Source: Galbula dea (lineage: Eukaryota; Chordata; Aves; Piciformes; Galbulidae). From it: DNA of 64,000 nt. The translations under genes and the position numbers were made by a program. The DNA lies in assembly GCA_013399015.1 (NCBI GenBank), contig VWZX01007386.1, positions 434,001-498,000 of the forward strand, in the 5' to 3' direction. The notes under the pieces are model-generated. The model saw nothing but the letters and a program-made list of their open reading frames with translations, was not told the DNA's origin and did not search any database. How positions within the stretch are numbered: position 1 is the stretch's first letter; every line of letters starts with the position of its first letter. Below, piece after piece: positions 1-14,400 of the stretch.

Positions 1-2375
1 TTGCAACATCCTGACATAACACACTTGAATTCACTTTTACTTAGCCTAGTGGGGCACATCTGCATCAATCGAGCTGGCTGCAGAATGCAGGCATTTTTAC
101 AGAGTTGAAAGTCAAAATCTGCAACAAGTCTTCTTGAACTCTTACTGCTGCCCTTCTCTTCTCCTGCAGAGATACCTCATTCTCAGTCTATATTTCACAG
201 TTGTGCCTTGGCAGATTGTGAGACACCTCCCAACATATCAAAATATGTTTTAAAAGCTAATTAAAACATATCAACATCTTTAAACGTTGTGATCATTTGT
301 GGCTTTTCATTTCCAGGAAGACAGCATTCAGATGCCACAACCGGGATTTAGCACCCTGTTATGCTAGGGTCTCTGCAAACACAACAGGGAGACTGCAACT
401 CCCTATAGCTTTCAAGGAATGCTTTCACATGAGAAAATTATCACACTTAGAGATGGTTCCAAAGCAAAGCAGGTGGGCAAAGACCTTCTTGTCCAGAACA
501 AAGTTAAGAAGCTGAGCCTACACTGGCAATCCACTGACAGAGAATGGAGAAAAGTTAAATATTACAAACTGGCAGGTGAACTCCATGAGTTATCTCTCTT
601 CACTGCCTTTGAGTTCCCTGTAAGATCTGTCTAATGAACATCAAGTGGAAATTTCCCTCTTCAATATATTATTCAATGTTAACTGTCCTAAACCAATCTG
701 TGCTAAAGCACAGCCTTGGAGATTTCAAGGGTTCTCAGCCTTGCACAGCTCTGATTTGCCCTAAGTCCAGCACCTACTGGATATTTGCCATCCCCTGGGG
801 AGTAAGGCAGCTTGGTATTTACTAGCTCACTATGGAAATCCTACTTTCTGTTCAATTAAACTTGGACAAAGGCAAAACAAATGTTATTCTAGTCAACTTC
901 AGAGTTAATTAACTGGCTATCAGATGTGGAGAACAGATTTAAAGAACACTAACTATAACCAACCATATTACATGCAGTTTGATTTTCTGAGCATTCTCTT
1001 CAACTAGGAACCAAGAGGACAGATTTGCAGGATGGACAGCTCAGAACTGCTACCCAAGACAAGTCCCAGCCCTTTGGCATTGCTCCTGGAAAGGAAATTT
1101 CTTTCCTGTGGCAAAGGCTCTTCTTATGGGTCCCTCTGTCTAGTCCATTTGGTGTAATGCATCCCATGAGATTTCCTAAAACCTACTTCCTTCATAATTA
1201 ATTAAATTACAGTATCAGTTTGAGAGCTGCTTGCTAGTGCTAGGCAGCTATTGCTAGTTGGCTGACACAGCATTGCCTTCTGAAGGACTACCTCCAGCTG
1301 GGTACCCAGTTTTATCACCAAACTTACAGCTACACAAGTCATTCCCACAATATAAACCAAACCTTTCCTGACAAGCTGAATGTTAATAAAAAGACAGACT
1401 TTTTGATAGCCATTTTAAGAGTGGTTTAATTCTCCTCATTTTGAGGATTGCACAATCTCAAAAACCCCAAACCAAAACCCCAAACCCCAAAAGTCTATTC
1501 TCTTTTTTCCCATCCTGCCATAACCCCAATTCTCATCCCTCCTACTCTTCCACTCTCAGTTTCCAAAAGCAGGGGGAACAAATAAGAGCTGTACTGTCTC
1601 ACTGCAGACTTCTCTGCACTACAAAAGCAGAGTCAACTGCTGCTTCAGATCAAGAAGGCCTTTCCACAGCTGAACACAGTGCAGGAACCAAGACAGGGGA
1701 TGGATGATTCAACAAGCAGGAGGAAATAAGGAAGGCAGCACTTTGCCGGCCAATACACAGCATGAAAAGTCACATTTCCCACATAGAGAAAAAACTGGGA
1801 GAGCAGCCACCAGTGTTGGTGATTTGGGAGGTTGAGCAGGTGGAAGGGGAGCAAAAACACCTGCAGAACTACCACCTCCCATGGAAGACAGGGCAGCCAC
1901 TTTCTCCCCGAGGCTGTAGCTCCTTCACCTGTAACATGACCATTAGGGCCCAAACCCATGGGTATTTAAGAGTGAGCCAATCTACTCTCAGTACTTCAAA
2001 GCACCCCTTGAACAAAAGCATGCCAATTCAGACAATCAAATAGGGAATGGTATCTGGTCAAAGAAACCCAGCAGTGTTCATCTACCTGAAAGCCAATCTT
2101 CTCAACATACAAACCATTATATATTGGTAAACTAAGTAATCAAAACAGGAATGATTCTTCTCACCAAACAGGACTCTTCACTGCTACACAGACCATACAG
2201 ACAATGTCTGGCTTGTCTAACAAAGGAGTTTAGAAGTATAATCCTGTCTGGATTGTACTGGAGCAAGCAAGTAAGAACACAGACAGATTCAGCTTTTGTG
2301 TGGAAAAAAATATAAGTGGGAGGAATGTAGGCAAGGCTGACTTGTCAAAACCTGAAAAGAGTAAAGCCAACATAC
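1..2375 (-). other. VWF: VWF intron 10 (partial)
   Basis: The intron starts at 2375 with donor GTATGT and runs off the window. It holds a C4A-rich stretch at 1461-1492, noted separately. No exon, RNA gene or clear transposon was recognised. Small ORFs at 297-634 and 1441-2043 have no domain signature and look like chance frames. Confidence 0.8.
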
Positions 2376-2422
2376 CTGGGCATTCCCCATTGCTGCAAAT
2401 CCAGGTGCCACGTCGACAAATG
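2376..2422 (-). CDS. VWF: VWF exon 10 (junction of D1 and D2)
   Basis: This 47-base micro-exon covers residues 368-384 and reads CICRRGTWICSNGECPG, the short segment before the D2 VWD module. The acceptor is TGTTTCCCAG and the donor GTATGT. It is the last VWF exon found in the window. I found no exon 11 in bases 1-2375, so that exon should lie to the left of the window. Confidence 0.92.
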
Positions 2423-5400
2423 CTGGGAAACACAACCATGACAAGTTAGGCAAGAGTACATGAATTCAAATCTACTGTTGCAACTTTTCCCTAAATAATT
2501 GAAACATAGGCTCCTGTTTCAGGGAAGTTAGACCAGTCCCCAATATCCTTTCCACCCCCTACAACCTCATTTCTTAAGATATCCATCCCCTTTTATTATT
2601 CAACAGCAACCGCTGATAATATGAGCTGGAATGGTTGCAAAACTCAAGAACTTCTGTGTTCTCCCACTGAAGCTCTGAGTTTATAATAGAGTTTTCAGCT
2701 ACATTCCACTAATGTGGAATAAGTTTTAAATGCAATTCTCAATGTATGTCTAATTAACACAATAGAATCATAAGAGAAAAACATTCAAATGGACTTCCAG
2801 AAAAATCATCGACTGCAACACATAACTCAAAGAAGGGAGTTTGAAAGCTAGGTCAGCTAGAAGAGTTTGGTCCTGTCTTCTTTGCAACCCCCTCTTTAAG
2901 CAGTTAAAGTTCCCCCAACAGCTTTTAAAGAAATCTATTTCCCTTTGCTTCTCCTCATGTTATAAACTCCTCTGCTGTGATCATGCCCCATGCCCTCCAC
3001 AAGTGTCTCTCCAGTCCATAATCATCTCTCTTGAAGTGGAGGCTCAGCACTGGCCACACTACTCCAGCCACAGTCTCACAAGTTCATGAAAAGAGAGCAA
3101 TAATCCTTTCACTGGTCAGTTAGACTTAGGCTAAAGCATAGCACGCTGCAACTCAAGCTCCTCTTGCTTAGTTCCATTCCTGTGCAAGTTGCAAGCAGAT
3201 GGATTGTCTCTGCTTTAATGTCTTTGAGTGGTGGATTTAGTGCAATCTCCCATAGGAACTACTAGTAACCAGTATTATGATAGTGATTGAGATGGCTATC
3301 ATTCTTGGAGTTGTGGGATACCATGCCAGACAATCCTAGAATCTCTAAAAATCAATTTTCAAGAGGTGCTACATTCTTCTTATTCCTTCAGTTCCCCTAG
3401 CCCTTGAAAACCATTTGTTGGAGTCAATTTATTAAGGATGGTAAATGAAGAGCTGATGGAATGCCATTCTCCACAGCAGTATCAAATTTGAACAGGAAGC
3501 ATTTTCTGACAGTGCAGTCTATCAGGCAGCACTGATCTCCCAAGAGGACTAAGGTTGAACAATGTGGCCACCTCAAAGCTACAGACAGCTCCAGGGAAAG
3601 ACAGGAAGCTAATGTCATAGTTATGGTTCATAGTTTGTGACATGGTGCAGATAAAGAAAAATTTCTGATTAACAGTGATGATGCATAGACCTTTCTTCTG
3701 CATATGGTGGTCTTTGCTAAGCAGTTCTTCTGTACTCTAATGTCTGAACTCCTTCCACAAGTATATTCACACTTACAGAAAACCAGACCAGGAATACATT
3801 AGTCATTCCCCTTCCTTTCTCTAGGCAGCTAGCCTTCCCCTTCAGGCTAGCATTCATGAGTAAAAGAAAAATTGTGAGCCATGCAGCTGGAAGATTCAAG
3901 AATTTTGCAAGAAGTTCCAAGCTAACTCCTCTTGAAAAGAAATGGAGTTGAGAGGTTAAATAAATGTAGGAAGTCAAAACAAAGACGCCACTGCTGACAC
4001 TAACCAGACATGGGAACCTGCTGCTCTGTCTTATCCACAGGAAACAGGTAGTTATGTGCTGTTTGAGGGAGTATGACCCTCACATTGTTCTATTAGATCA
4101 AATATCCCTTTAAAAGCAGAGTTGATATTTGTCTTTGTGAACAGCTCATTTCTTGGAAGGGTCTGGCATTTCCAATAACAGAGCAGGCTTCTTTGCCAGT
4201 GAAAGGAAACTTTTAACAAGTAGAAAGAGATTTCTAGAAAGCTCATCTAAATCAGCCACTAACCAGTGTGCAGTACTTATCTAGAGCAACAGCAACCACA
4301 CCAGAGCAATATGGAGTTTACCATGAGTTGCAGTCCTGAGAGATGGTGAAGCCAGGAGGATAATGTTTTCCAGAGTGGATGCAGGAGCAGTCAGAGCTTT
4401 CAATGCAATGTTCACCATCAAGGAGCTTCCCCTCTGGATAGATCAAGTAGCAGTAGGTACACATGCCACACACACAGGGACACAAATACAAATATGGTTA
4501 GATTTTTCTAGTTCTTAGTATACCCAGGCAACACTTCATATGCATTATTACCCATAGTTAGTCACAGACAGCAACAAAAAAGAATGAGGCTTGCCAAAAA
4601 GCCCCACAGGGGCTGGTGTCTACTTTCCTTCCAGTGCTGCCTCTCCCTCAGATGTGTTGAATGGGGCATTTCTGGTGCTCCCAGAAGAGCTCTTTGTTTA
4701 GTGAGTTCCCAGGTCCAAAACACACATTGAAACACACGAGTCAAACACAGGGAGCATGATCAAGGTTGATCAGAGCTGGTGTACAAATTTGACTGCTGGA
4801 AAAATGCATACACTTCCCTGGTTGCGGTAAAGAGTGTCCAGATTGGCTTTACATTTACAGGTACAGAAGAGTTACAAGACTTGTTTGAGATTGCACTATA
4901 AGCTAGCAATAGAAGAAAGGACAAGTTTCTCTCTCTTAGATCCCCATGTTGAGAGAGAGTGATACTCCTCTGTTTTTTAAAGAGCTGCTGTAGCAAAACA
5001 TTTTGTTTGTTGAAAAGCCTTCTGTCTCCACTCTGAGGGACTCCTTCCAATCACCTGCAGAGATTTTGGCCCTTTTCCCTGGCAGCAGCAGTCACTACTG
5101 ACATGTCATTAGACACAGGTCAGTCCCCTTTCTCCCATTCTTCCCATAGAGCTGCCTGGAAAGATCTTTGCTGGTAAGAAAATCCTGCCAGTGCAAGATA
5201 TTCAAGACAAGATCTGAGCACTTAAGAGTGGCTCTCTAGAGAGCACAAGAAAATAGAATGTCCACCTTTTTCCTGGCAATACTAATTCCATTTACAGCAA
5301 CTAAAGTAACAGTTTGGTTCATTTAAGGAAAATAAAATATATATGTTTGCAAAATTTTTACTCTTGAAGCACTGGAAGGAAGCTAAGCAGAGGTATAATC

Positions 5401-8400
5401 CTCAGTCTAAATCCCAAATCCCTCTGTTCATCTGCAGATCTTCATGGTTCTCTGTGAAACTCAAAGTTCTTCCCTGTTGACTGTTCATCAAATAACAGTG
5501 AAAGTTTTGAACTGCTGATTGTTATTTATTTTCATGCAGTTCCTTCTACTCATCTCCTTGTTCCTCATGCAGTACCTTTTCTGTTGAGCTCCTGTTTCTC
5601 TGCTCTTCAGCTTCTGTTCCTTTCCACCCTCCCTGTGCTGAATTGAACAGTGTAGCTTTCCTACACTCCCAGGACTGCGCAAATATAATAGCTAGGTCCT
5701 TCACAACAAAAGGGCTCCTGTGTCTAGATACACTGCCTGTCACACTCCATATGCACCTTTCCAGGTCCTGCCACAGAGTGACAGCTTTGAACCTCCACTA
5801 GAAGAGAGGCAGCTAAATGGGAAACTACTAAGCTCTGAATGAAATAGTGATTTCTCAACCAAAGGTTGGCATTGTCACCACTGCCTTGTTTTGGAAACCA
5901 GACTATGTTCTCAGTAAACCTCCATCATGCTTGGTATCTTGTACAGGGTGACAGCAAATACCTCTATGCATTCACAAAGTCCAGATACAAAGGCCAAAAT
6001 GCAGGGATAGTCCTATTGAAAACAAGCAAACACCACACACAGACACACAAACACAAAACAAACCTAAACCAACCAACCAAAAAACAGCTAGAAATGGGAG
6101 CATAGGGAGCTTTGCAGTCAGGAATAAGACAACTGCAGGAGGAGAGCTTTAAGTACAATAGACAGAAGAAAGACTGTGGTGGTTGGGTTGTTCCCTTAAA
6201 GCCAATCAAAACCCCTGTATGAACAATTCAATAAGAAGTAAAATCATTCATCTAACATCATGATCATCTTTGGAACCATAGTGGGAGCTCTGCACATACT
6301 GCTCTTCTGTAAGACCTGCTGCAGGAGTTTCTCTGTTATTTCTTTGTCTAACTAGATGCTTCTAACCAAAAGCCATTCAGAAGGCATCTAGATACATCAG
6401 TGGTAAGTGGTGTCTCTCCAAGGAAGACAGACAATCCTAGAGTATTACATGGTGCTGATTTTCACAGAAATGTTTACTTTTTAGCTAGATCTGAAGAATA
6501 GCCCTTTCATGAAGTCAGCATACAGGCATTACAGAAGCTGTTTCATTCTAGGGCATGGTCCCAGAAAAGAGAAGCATATCTGACTTCAGGAAAATTTAAG
6601 GGAAGACACAGCCTTCCTTCTTCTAATAAAATAGGTAGCATTAGTGCCAAATGTTTCTCTGTAAATAACCCAGTAAATAAATTACCAGGGCAGCTGCATC
6701 CATCAACACATTGTCCATGACACACTTCATTGATATTCAGGCTCTGGCAGGTTTTGGCACAAGGGGATACACATTCCTTATACTCCATGCCAACTGGACA
6801 TCTTGGCCCTGAAATAATTAAAAGAAATTACAAATGCAAATTCCTCAATAACTCTTAAATAAATAAAACCATTAACTATCACAGGCTGAATTTGCAGTAA
6901 CATCAAAAAAAGTCATGCACTTTCCAATCAATGATTCCTTTTTCAGAAGCAGAATATTTAAGGAACACTTGATTTGCAGTTGGCTGCAATATTATCACCT
7001 GTTAGGTTGTACAGTAAACACTTAGAAGGTAAAGACAATTTCTTTTCTAATAAATTGAGTTTTAATAACTAAAGCCAAGTACATTAAGAACAATGAAACA
7101 TGTGGAGAAGTTTTGCAACTATATGTAAGCAATTTGGACAGACAAGTATGCTCTGTACCTTTAAACTATGTAGTTACTCCATTCATTTGTGAAATTATAC
7201 TGTTCTGTTTTTCCAGAGAGAACTGGAAGATATTTAAGATGCTGAAATCCCATCCTCTCATCCAGAAAACCCCCAGCACAGGAAAAACACCCATGCTGTA
7301 GTATCTTCACCAATGTCATTGTCTAGACTAGGCCATTATGGAAGCACACATTAATAGCCATTCCTTTATTTTGATGCATAAATATATCCCACAAGACTGT
7401 GTGGGCATGGAGTGGGAAGAAAAGATTAGAGCTTGCCCTTTCCCAGAAAATCCTCTATTGAAGGAGGTGGGAGGGTAATAAAGGCATGGTCTTGTCCCTG
7501 GGGCTCCAGGGCTTGGGCACAAGCTCACCCAGTACAGGGTGCCCAGTACTAGAGCCCTTCCAATGCAGTATAACATTGCATGCCTCCAATATAACTTTTC
7601 ATCTTCATCCCCTGAGAAAGCATCACAGAACAGATGAAGCCCAATGGAAAGTTAAGCTCCTGATACAACAGCAGGCTACCTCTCTTTTTCCTGACTCAAA
7701 AAAAAAACTTGGCTTATGAAGTCAAGGTTTAGAAATAAGCTTTAAAACTCCTGGGAACAGAGAGGAGTTCACTTCACTCATGGCTTTAGCTAGGCATGCA
7801 GACAGCCCTAGCAAAAATAGATTCTCTGGCTTGCACCCTGAGCAAGAAGATAAATTTTCATCAGATCCCTTTTATGTCCCATTAGAAAGGTACCACCCAC
7901 TGCTAGAAATAAGACTATCCTCTGATGTACAATCCCTTGAACAAGTGGTTGGCAGTATCTTCCTGCCCCAACCATAATCTGAAGGCACAGTTTTCTTCAG
8001 TGATAGCAGAATATCTTTACCAGAGAATAAAGTGTTGTCAGTACAAATCAGTCAGCTACCCCATGAAATCGATTTACATAAACATCCTGAGAACATGGTC
8101 CTTCCTGTCTAATGTAAAAATGTGGGGAAAAAAACATTGAGAATATGACACTAGGGGATTGATATTTTTATTATTATTCATTTGTGTGCTTATGTATTTA
8201 ACTGAGGTTCTCCAGTGGAGGTATATATATGCATCAATAGAGTGCAAACATGACCTTTCTTCTATAAGCACAACCCATCCCAGTCAATCTATGCACTTCC
8301 TTGTTGCAAAATCTTAGCAGAGGTGCAGTCAGGACCATTGACCTCAGCAAAACTAGGCTAATAAAGGCAGCATTTCAAGATGCAATCAGGATCTCTAACC

Positions 8401-11400
8401 TAGACAAAATTTTACTTTAAAAAGGCAGCACCTCAATTTCACTGTAATTGTTTCAAGCAAATAAAGCATGAAAGAATTGTCTTCATGAAAAAACGTTCAG
8501 GAGAACCTTTCATGAGGATGCTGACTTACAACTACAGGCTGGATAAGATAACATATCTGAACCACTTGCAAAACAGCTCCTAAACATCCTAGTCTATTCC
8601 TTCTTGTATCAAATAAGTCCTCACCAATTTCATATACTGTGGTGGGACCTGTAACAGCTCAGAATCTTCTTCATATATATGGTTCAAACAATCCTACCTT
8701 AGGGATAACAACTTAGAGAAAAAAACAGAAGATGGGGAGCAAGTAAAAGCAGTCCAGATAAATGGAAGTGACAGGCACTTCATATTTTAACTTGCCACGT
8801 CTGAATCCACATGCTGAAAAATCACCAGCTGCTTTTAACTGCAGCACACAGATCTACAAGACAGACATGATCTCATTTGGGATAAGCAGCCTAGGAATAA
8901 CCCTGTCAGCTTACTGCAAGAGCTCTCTTCAGGCCACCCATCCAAAATGACTCCTTCATGAGCGCAGCTTCGTGCATAATCCAGGAAGACAGAGCAGTGG
9001 CAATCCATGTCCCTGGTGCAGGCACAGATGTCTCTCTCACACAGATCAATGTATGGCTCTGGGTCCACGCGATGGTGGCACCGGGAGAAGGTCAAAGAGC
9101 TTCTTAGAAGCTGGCAGGTTTCCATGACACCCTGGCACAACAAGTGAGGGACAAGGGTAGAAAGAGAGAAAGACAAAGGAACAAAGTGAGTTACTACAGT
9201 CTCAGTAAGAAGAGAGAAAGCCCAATGTTTCCAAACATAGTCACCGTTCATTGATAGCATCCTGGTTATTATTTAACACCACCATGTAGTTAAACATCAC
9301 AGTCAAGAGCTAGTAGGGAGCTACATCCATTTATTCACCACATACATATATCCACAGAGGCACATCAATATGTTATTATGAAATGGAGTGTCACATATGC
9401 AGAAACATGTCACTCAATCAGTCAGCCAAAGGAGGGAAGCAAAGAACTGCTTCCTACCCAGTGAAGAAGCAGATGGTATCTGGAGTATCAGGAAGATATA
9501 CATAGCAAAGGAGAGGAACTTATACTTGATGAAGAAAAATGACCAGACCATCTTTTGGATAATGAGTGAAAGATCCAGTCTGACTGGAATCTGAGGAATT
9601 GGTTTGCCACTTCTGGCAACACGTTTGTGTCACTCCTGCTGGCTTGTCCAATGCACAACAGGTCAATTTAACTCAGATAAGTGACAGAAAAACAACCCAG
9701 GAAAGAAAAGCAATTTGTTCTGCTCTTCTCATGAGTTAAATCATCATGGCAACAGCTAGTGTAAAGACAGCACTGTACAGTGAGATAGGGAGAGGGTACT
9801 AAGACCTCTCAGACAGCAGCAAGCTAAGACGAAAATTAGCTATACATGAAACAAAACCTAAGGAAAACTTAGTTTGTAGCTAAGTTCTCCAAGGGAGAAA
9901 TAGACTTCCTTATATATGCATTGTGTCACAATTCACTAAGCCCAAGGTCCTCAATGCAACTTTCTGAAAGGATAGCACTGAGTTTAAAAAAGTGGAAAAA
10001 CAGTTTTCTGATATAACCCTTGTCCAAATAGTTGAAGCATAACTTTCTTCTCCTTATTTGTTAGTGTTATATATAATCAGATGTAATCATGCTGTATATT
10101 TGGGAGGTTATGCATGGTGGCAGGGGGGGCAAGGAGGGGACAAGTTCTTCTGAGTAATTCACAGTAAAAATGTATTATTCCTGAATACCTTGAGAAGTAT
10201 CTGAGGTGACAGCAAATATAAGTTGCTGTGCTTTAAAAATAAAAAAAAGGAAAAATCATTTTTTGGGATATGAAAACTGAGGAGAAAAAAACCTCACCAT
10301 GTTCAGCAGACATCTAGATGTCTTCTCTGAATAGCAGCCCCACACAGATAAAGAAATATCTAAAACCAACAGACCAGGGAGTAAAACCTCAGGCTGAAAC
10401 CATGTTTTGAGTACAAGTGGCTGTAAGATTAAAACTAGCAGAACTGACTCCAGTATCCAGCATACAGGTGAAGGTCTTGAAACTTCTACCTTGACTCCTG
10501 CCTGAGTTCTATTTTAAGTGTTTCTTTAAATGGGTTGGCGGTGTCCTGGCACTGACAACCCATAACAACCACAAACTTGCTGACCTTCTTTCTGCCCCAG
10601 TCCCACCACACAGAGCTGTAGGTGGAATTTTGCACATTCTTACAATTTCTGTGGCATTGCCTTCTGCTGCTGTATGAACTGCATGTGCCTATTGCTTAAC
10701 AATTGCCATTAAAGAGATATAGCCTAAAAAGTGACAGAAGAAAACAAAGGCATCCTCTCATTCCTTTGAATTTAAACTCCATATGATATAGCTACACAGA
10801 TGTGATCATTCCAGATCATTCAGGAAGGGTATCATTTGGTACCATAACTGGGTATAGTTTTTCAGAATACATCACCTTTCAGTGTACTCTTCAAAGGAAG
10901 AATGATTTAGGCTCCTGTCTTTCCAAGTAAAAAGTACCAAAAGCCAGTATGTTTAGTACATCGAATGCTGGTTCTGTGTTGGAGCAAGCATAATAACTGC
11001 CAGAAGTCACTTGACTTGAACAATGATTCAGCTTACCTGTGTATTTCAGGAGCAGAAAAATGAGATGCTGGCTATAGAATCACAGAATATAGTGGGCCTC
11101 ATTTTCACCCCTAAAATGTATTGTAATATTTTATGTCTAGATCTTTGCTGGAACTGCTTGTGACCCCTATGATTACAAATGGCAGTCCAAAAGTTGAAAT
11201 CCTCTCCCATTTGCTCCCAGATCTGGGGATAAATGCTGTTTCTCTATTGCATATGGAAGTATTCCATGAGATATGAGTGGCACTTATTTCTTACCAATCA
11301 CAGCAAAATCTGAATTGCAGAAAAAGCAGAAATAAATTGAATTCTAATTGCAGTTATTTTCACATCTAACATGTTTTATATATATAGTTTCCTAATAAGA

Positions 11401-14400
11401 AAAAAAAGAAAGAATATAGTGAACTGTGGCCTCCATGCACCATTTCTATGAGGTGAAACCTAGAAAATAAAGGTAACTTCTAAGAATATCTAAATCAATT
11501 GTAATGTTTCCAAACATCTATATTTTTGTTTTCAATGCTGCCTTATTGCCACAGTTCTCCACATCACTCTGTTTTATACTTTAAGCTCCATATTACCCAT
11601 CCTGTTAGTCATTTGAAAGGCTACTGGGTTGCAGTACCTGAATGAACAGGTAGCCTATATCATCACATCTGAGTAGTGAAAAAGTGGACTGGACAACACA
11701 GAGAAGCTCTTTCTTTTGGTAACTATCCAAACAGGAGCTGGAGAGTGAAGGGCACAGCAGGGAGGCATGGTCTCTGGGTCACAGGACAAGGCAGCCAACA
11801 GGCAAGCTTCAACATGCAGATGCCAAGCTGCCTTCCGCCCTAGGAGGAGAATATTGTATCTAAGAAACCTTATCTGCAGGCAGAGCAGTAGTCAAATGTG
11901 TAAATGTGTGTGTGTTTTGGAGGTGGAAGGCAGGGAGAAGCCCAGAGCAAAGAGTGTGAGCTGGGTCAAGACCTTTAGCTGATACATGCAACCGTTAATC
12001 AAGACAGGAGCTCTTCATTATTAAAGAACAAGAAAGTGCCTGTGTTTTCTATGATTTGAAGATAGAAGAGCAACAGGGCTTTCTGGCTTCACTGCATCTG
12101 GCAAAGAAGTTGGAAGCCCTCTCTCCAAGGATGCTTGTGCTGGGGGGGCAGAGAGAGCTAAGAAAACCATAAGTCTACCCCATGACAGGGGACAGAAGGA
12201 GTGCGTTGAACCAAAGCTGCCGTTTTCCTCACCTAGCAGCTGACTGTCTGGCAGGGAGGGAGGCTAGGAGATGGAGATTTACATTCCTGAAGCTGAAGCA
12301 AGCAAACAAAGCAGGCTATTAAGAAGCCCTACATTCTTCAGCAGGCACTCCTTTGGCTGGACTTCTATTAATAGCACTGTGTTTATTCTTGCACAGTGAA
12401 TAAATTAAGCCAATGTTAAATACTGTGAGATCATGAACTCACATGAGAGAGAAGATAATTTCATCCAGTTTGTGGGAGAGCAAACTTTATCCCCACAAAA
12501 CATCAATATTTAACACAATTTATATAAAACTGGCACTAGTTGCATTTGTCTATTCATCAGACAGGATTTTGCCCCGATGCCACTCCCTGGTCTTTGTTGC
12601 AATGTTCACATTTTCTAAACATTAAACTTGCCTGAACAGATAAAATTCCAGCAGCCACAACCAACCATAAGAACCAGCCTTTCTCTAGAACTGTAACTGG
12701 GTTTAAAATGCAGTCCTGCCCCTCACAAAACATCTCAGCCAGGTTGAAACCCCTCGTGCTTTGGTCACACCCTTGGCCTCATGTAGTAGCCAGGTTTTCA
12801 ATCTATCCTGACCCTGACAGAAACACCCTATGCACACTGGCTCACCTCAAGCAAACAACACAGGCTGGAGATTTCCAGCCTGAAATCACTGCTGTATTTC
12901 CTCAGTCAAGTTTGCAAGCTGCAAAGCTCTAGCTAGAGGGCTAAGGAGTACAAGCATGCTTCACTGAATTTCAGAACATGACTAATACAAGCATCCCCAT
13001 CCAAAAGCTTAATGGAAGTATAAATAGCCAGAACTTTGCAAGCTTGCCCAAGTCTTAGTTAGCTATTCCCAGGTAACTAGGAAACCAGCACTTAAAGTAG
13101 CTGGTTTGCAGACATGTTCCAGGAAGTGCCACTACTCTTGAGAAACCATTTGAGCCTAGTTCAACAAGCAGCCTTCTACAGGACTTGTGTGTAGCAGGAA
13201 ATTTATGGCTAAATTTTTACCTCAGATACTCTGATGTAAATCTAAGCCTGGCAGACACCAGAGTATTCTGATTTACAACAGAGTATGTTAGATTAGGTGC
13301 AGTCTTCAATGGATGAAGGCTCAATTTACCATGACAGTCATAACCTGTGACATGCAGTCTGTACATATTCAAACCTATTTTTCCTCCCAGAGCTGGTGAC
13401 CATCTGCATGTGTCTGCCCTGTGACTAAGGGAAACAAGAAAAATGTTTACACTTATACAAGAGGAGAAGAAAAAGGTTGATGGAGCAAAGAGTCTCAGAG
13501 TTGGCTGACACAGGCACTTCTGTGTTTCTTCAACAAATCAGAGCTTTATCTACACGTATAGCTGAAGGAACCTCCTCCCCACCCTGGCAAGGGAAATAGC
13601 CTGGTGGCACAGAGCCTTTGCAACACCTACAGAGAACACACCCTCTGTTAAAAATAGCCTGGCTGAAGCATCTCCCTGCTCTGGTGACTCCCAGGTGTAT
13701 GAACTGCAATACATTCAGAAACACTATATATGTGCTGGTGGTGCCCACAAGAGGCTTCAGAACTGATGTTTCACTGCTGAGAGAATCAGAAAGGGAATTA
13801 ACTACCTCATTCTACAGGCACCACTTAAAACACACTTTTCCCAAGTAATACTGAAGTTTCTTTGGTAGTAACTCACACTTTAGGCTGAAATGAGCTGTTG
13901 GTTTCTTTATCTGTTGGATTTTGGCAGGAAGAGAAGTGGGGAGATGTATGTACAACAGTTTTCACATGAATAGCGACAGGCAGGTGCAGTAGGAAAGAAA
14001 AAATTACTAATTAGTGAGTAAACTTCCTTTCTCAAAACTGCATGTAAATAAGACATCAGACACATGGCATCCAAGGTCACTCTTCTACAGCACCAGGCAG
14101 CCCAGGGCAGAAATCCCCCTGCTAGCACCAGCCAGAGTTTGCAGGGAAAGCATAGGGTAATCAGCTCAGGAACTGCAGGCACACAGCTGCATCCTGCATC
14201 CAGCCTCATGCTGGCTAGCAGAAAGGCTGGGAGTGCCCACAGACAGCAAAGGCTGAGGGAGGACCACGTTAGGTACAGACATGGATTCAGGGAAGCATTT
14301 GTTGTCTGTTACTAAAGGGCAGTCAAGCTGCCTTCAGGTAGGGGAAGACTGAAACCAGAATGGTGTCTTGTGGCACCAACCTTCTCTGCAATATCAGATG

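Noticed and set aside
1..2375. Search for VWF exon 11 (start of the D2 VWD module)
   Set aside because: No minus-strand stretch reads like the expected FKSFDNRYFTFSG region with splice sites, so the exon most likely lies outside the window.
6543..6788. 81-codon frame starting at MEYKEC as an independent cysteine-rich peptide
   Set aside because: The Met is an internal residue of VWF exon 8; the exon starts at 6808 and ends at 6686.
8835..9260. 141-codon minus-strand open frame taken as a gene
   Set aside because: Only 8915-9131 is coding (VWF exon 7); the rest is read-through of the flanking introns past good splice sites.
11072..11091. TATAGAATCACAGAATATAG as a CR1 tail remnant in VWF intron 6
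   Set aside because: It looks like the tip of a minus-strand CR1, but only about 17 bases match and no further CR1 sequence follows.
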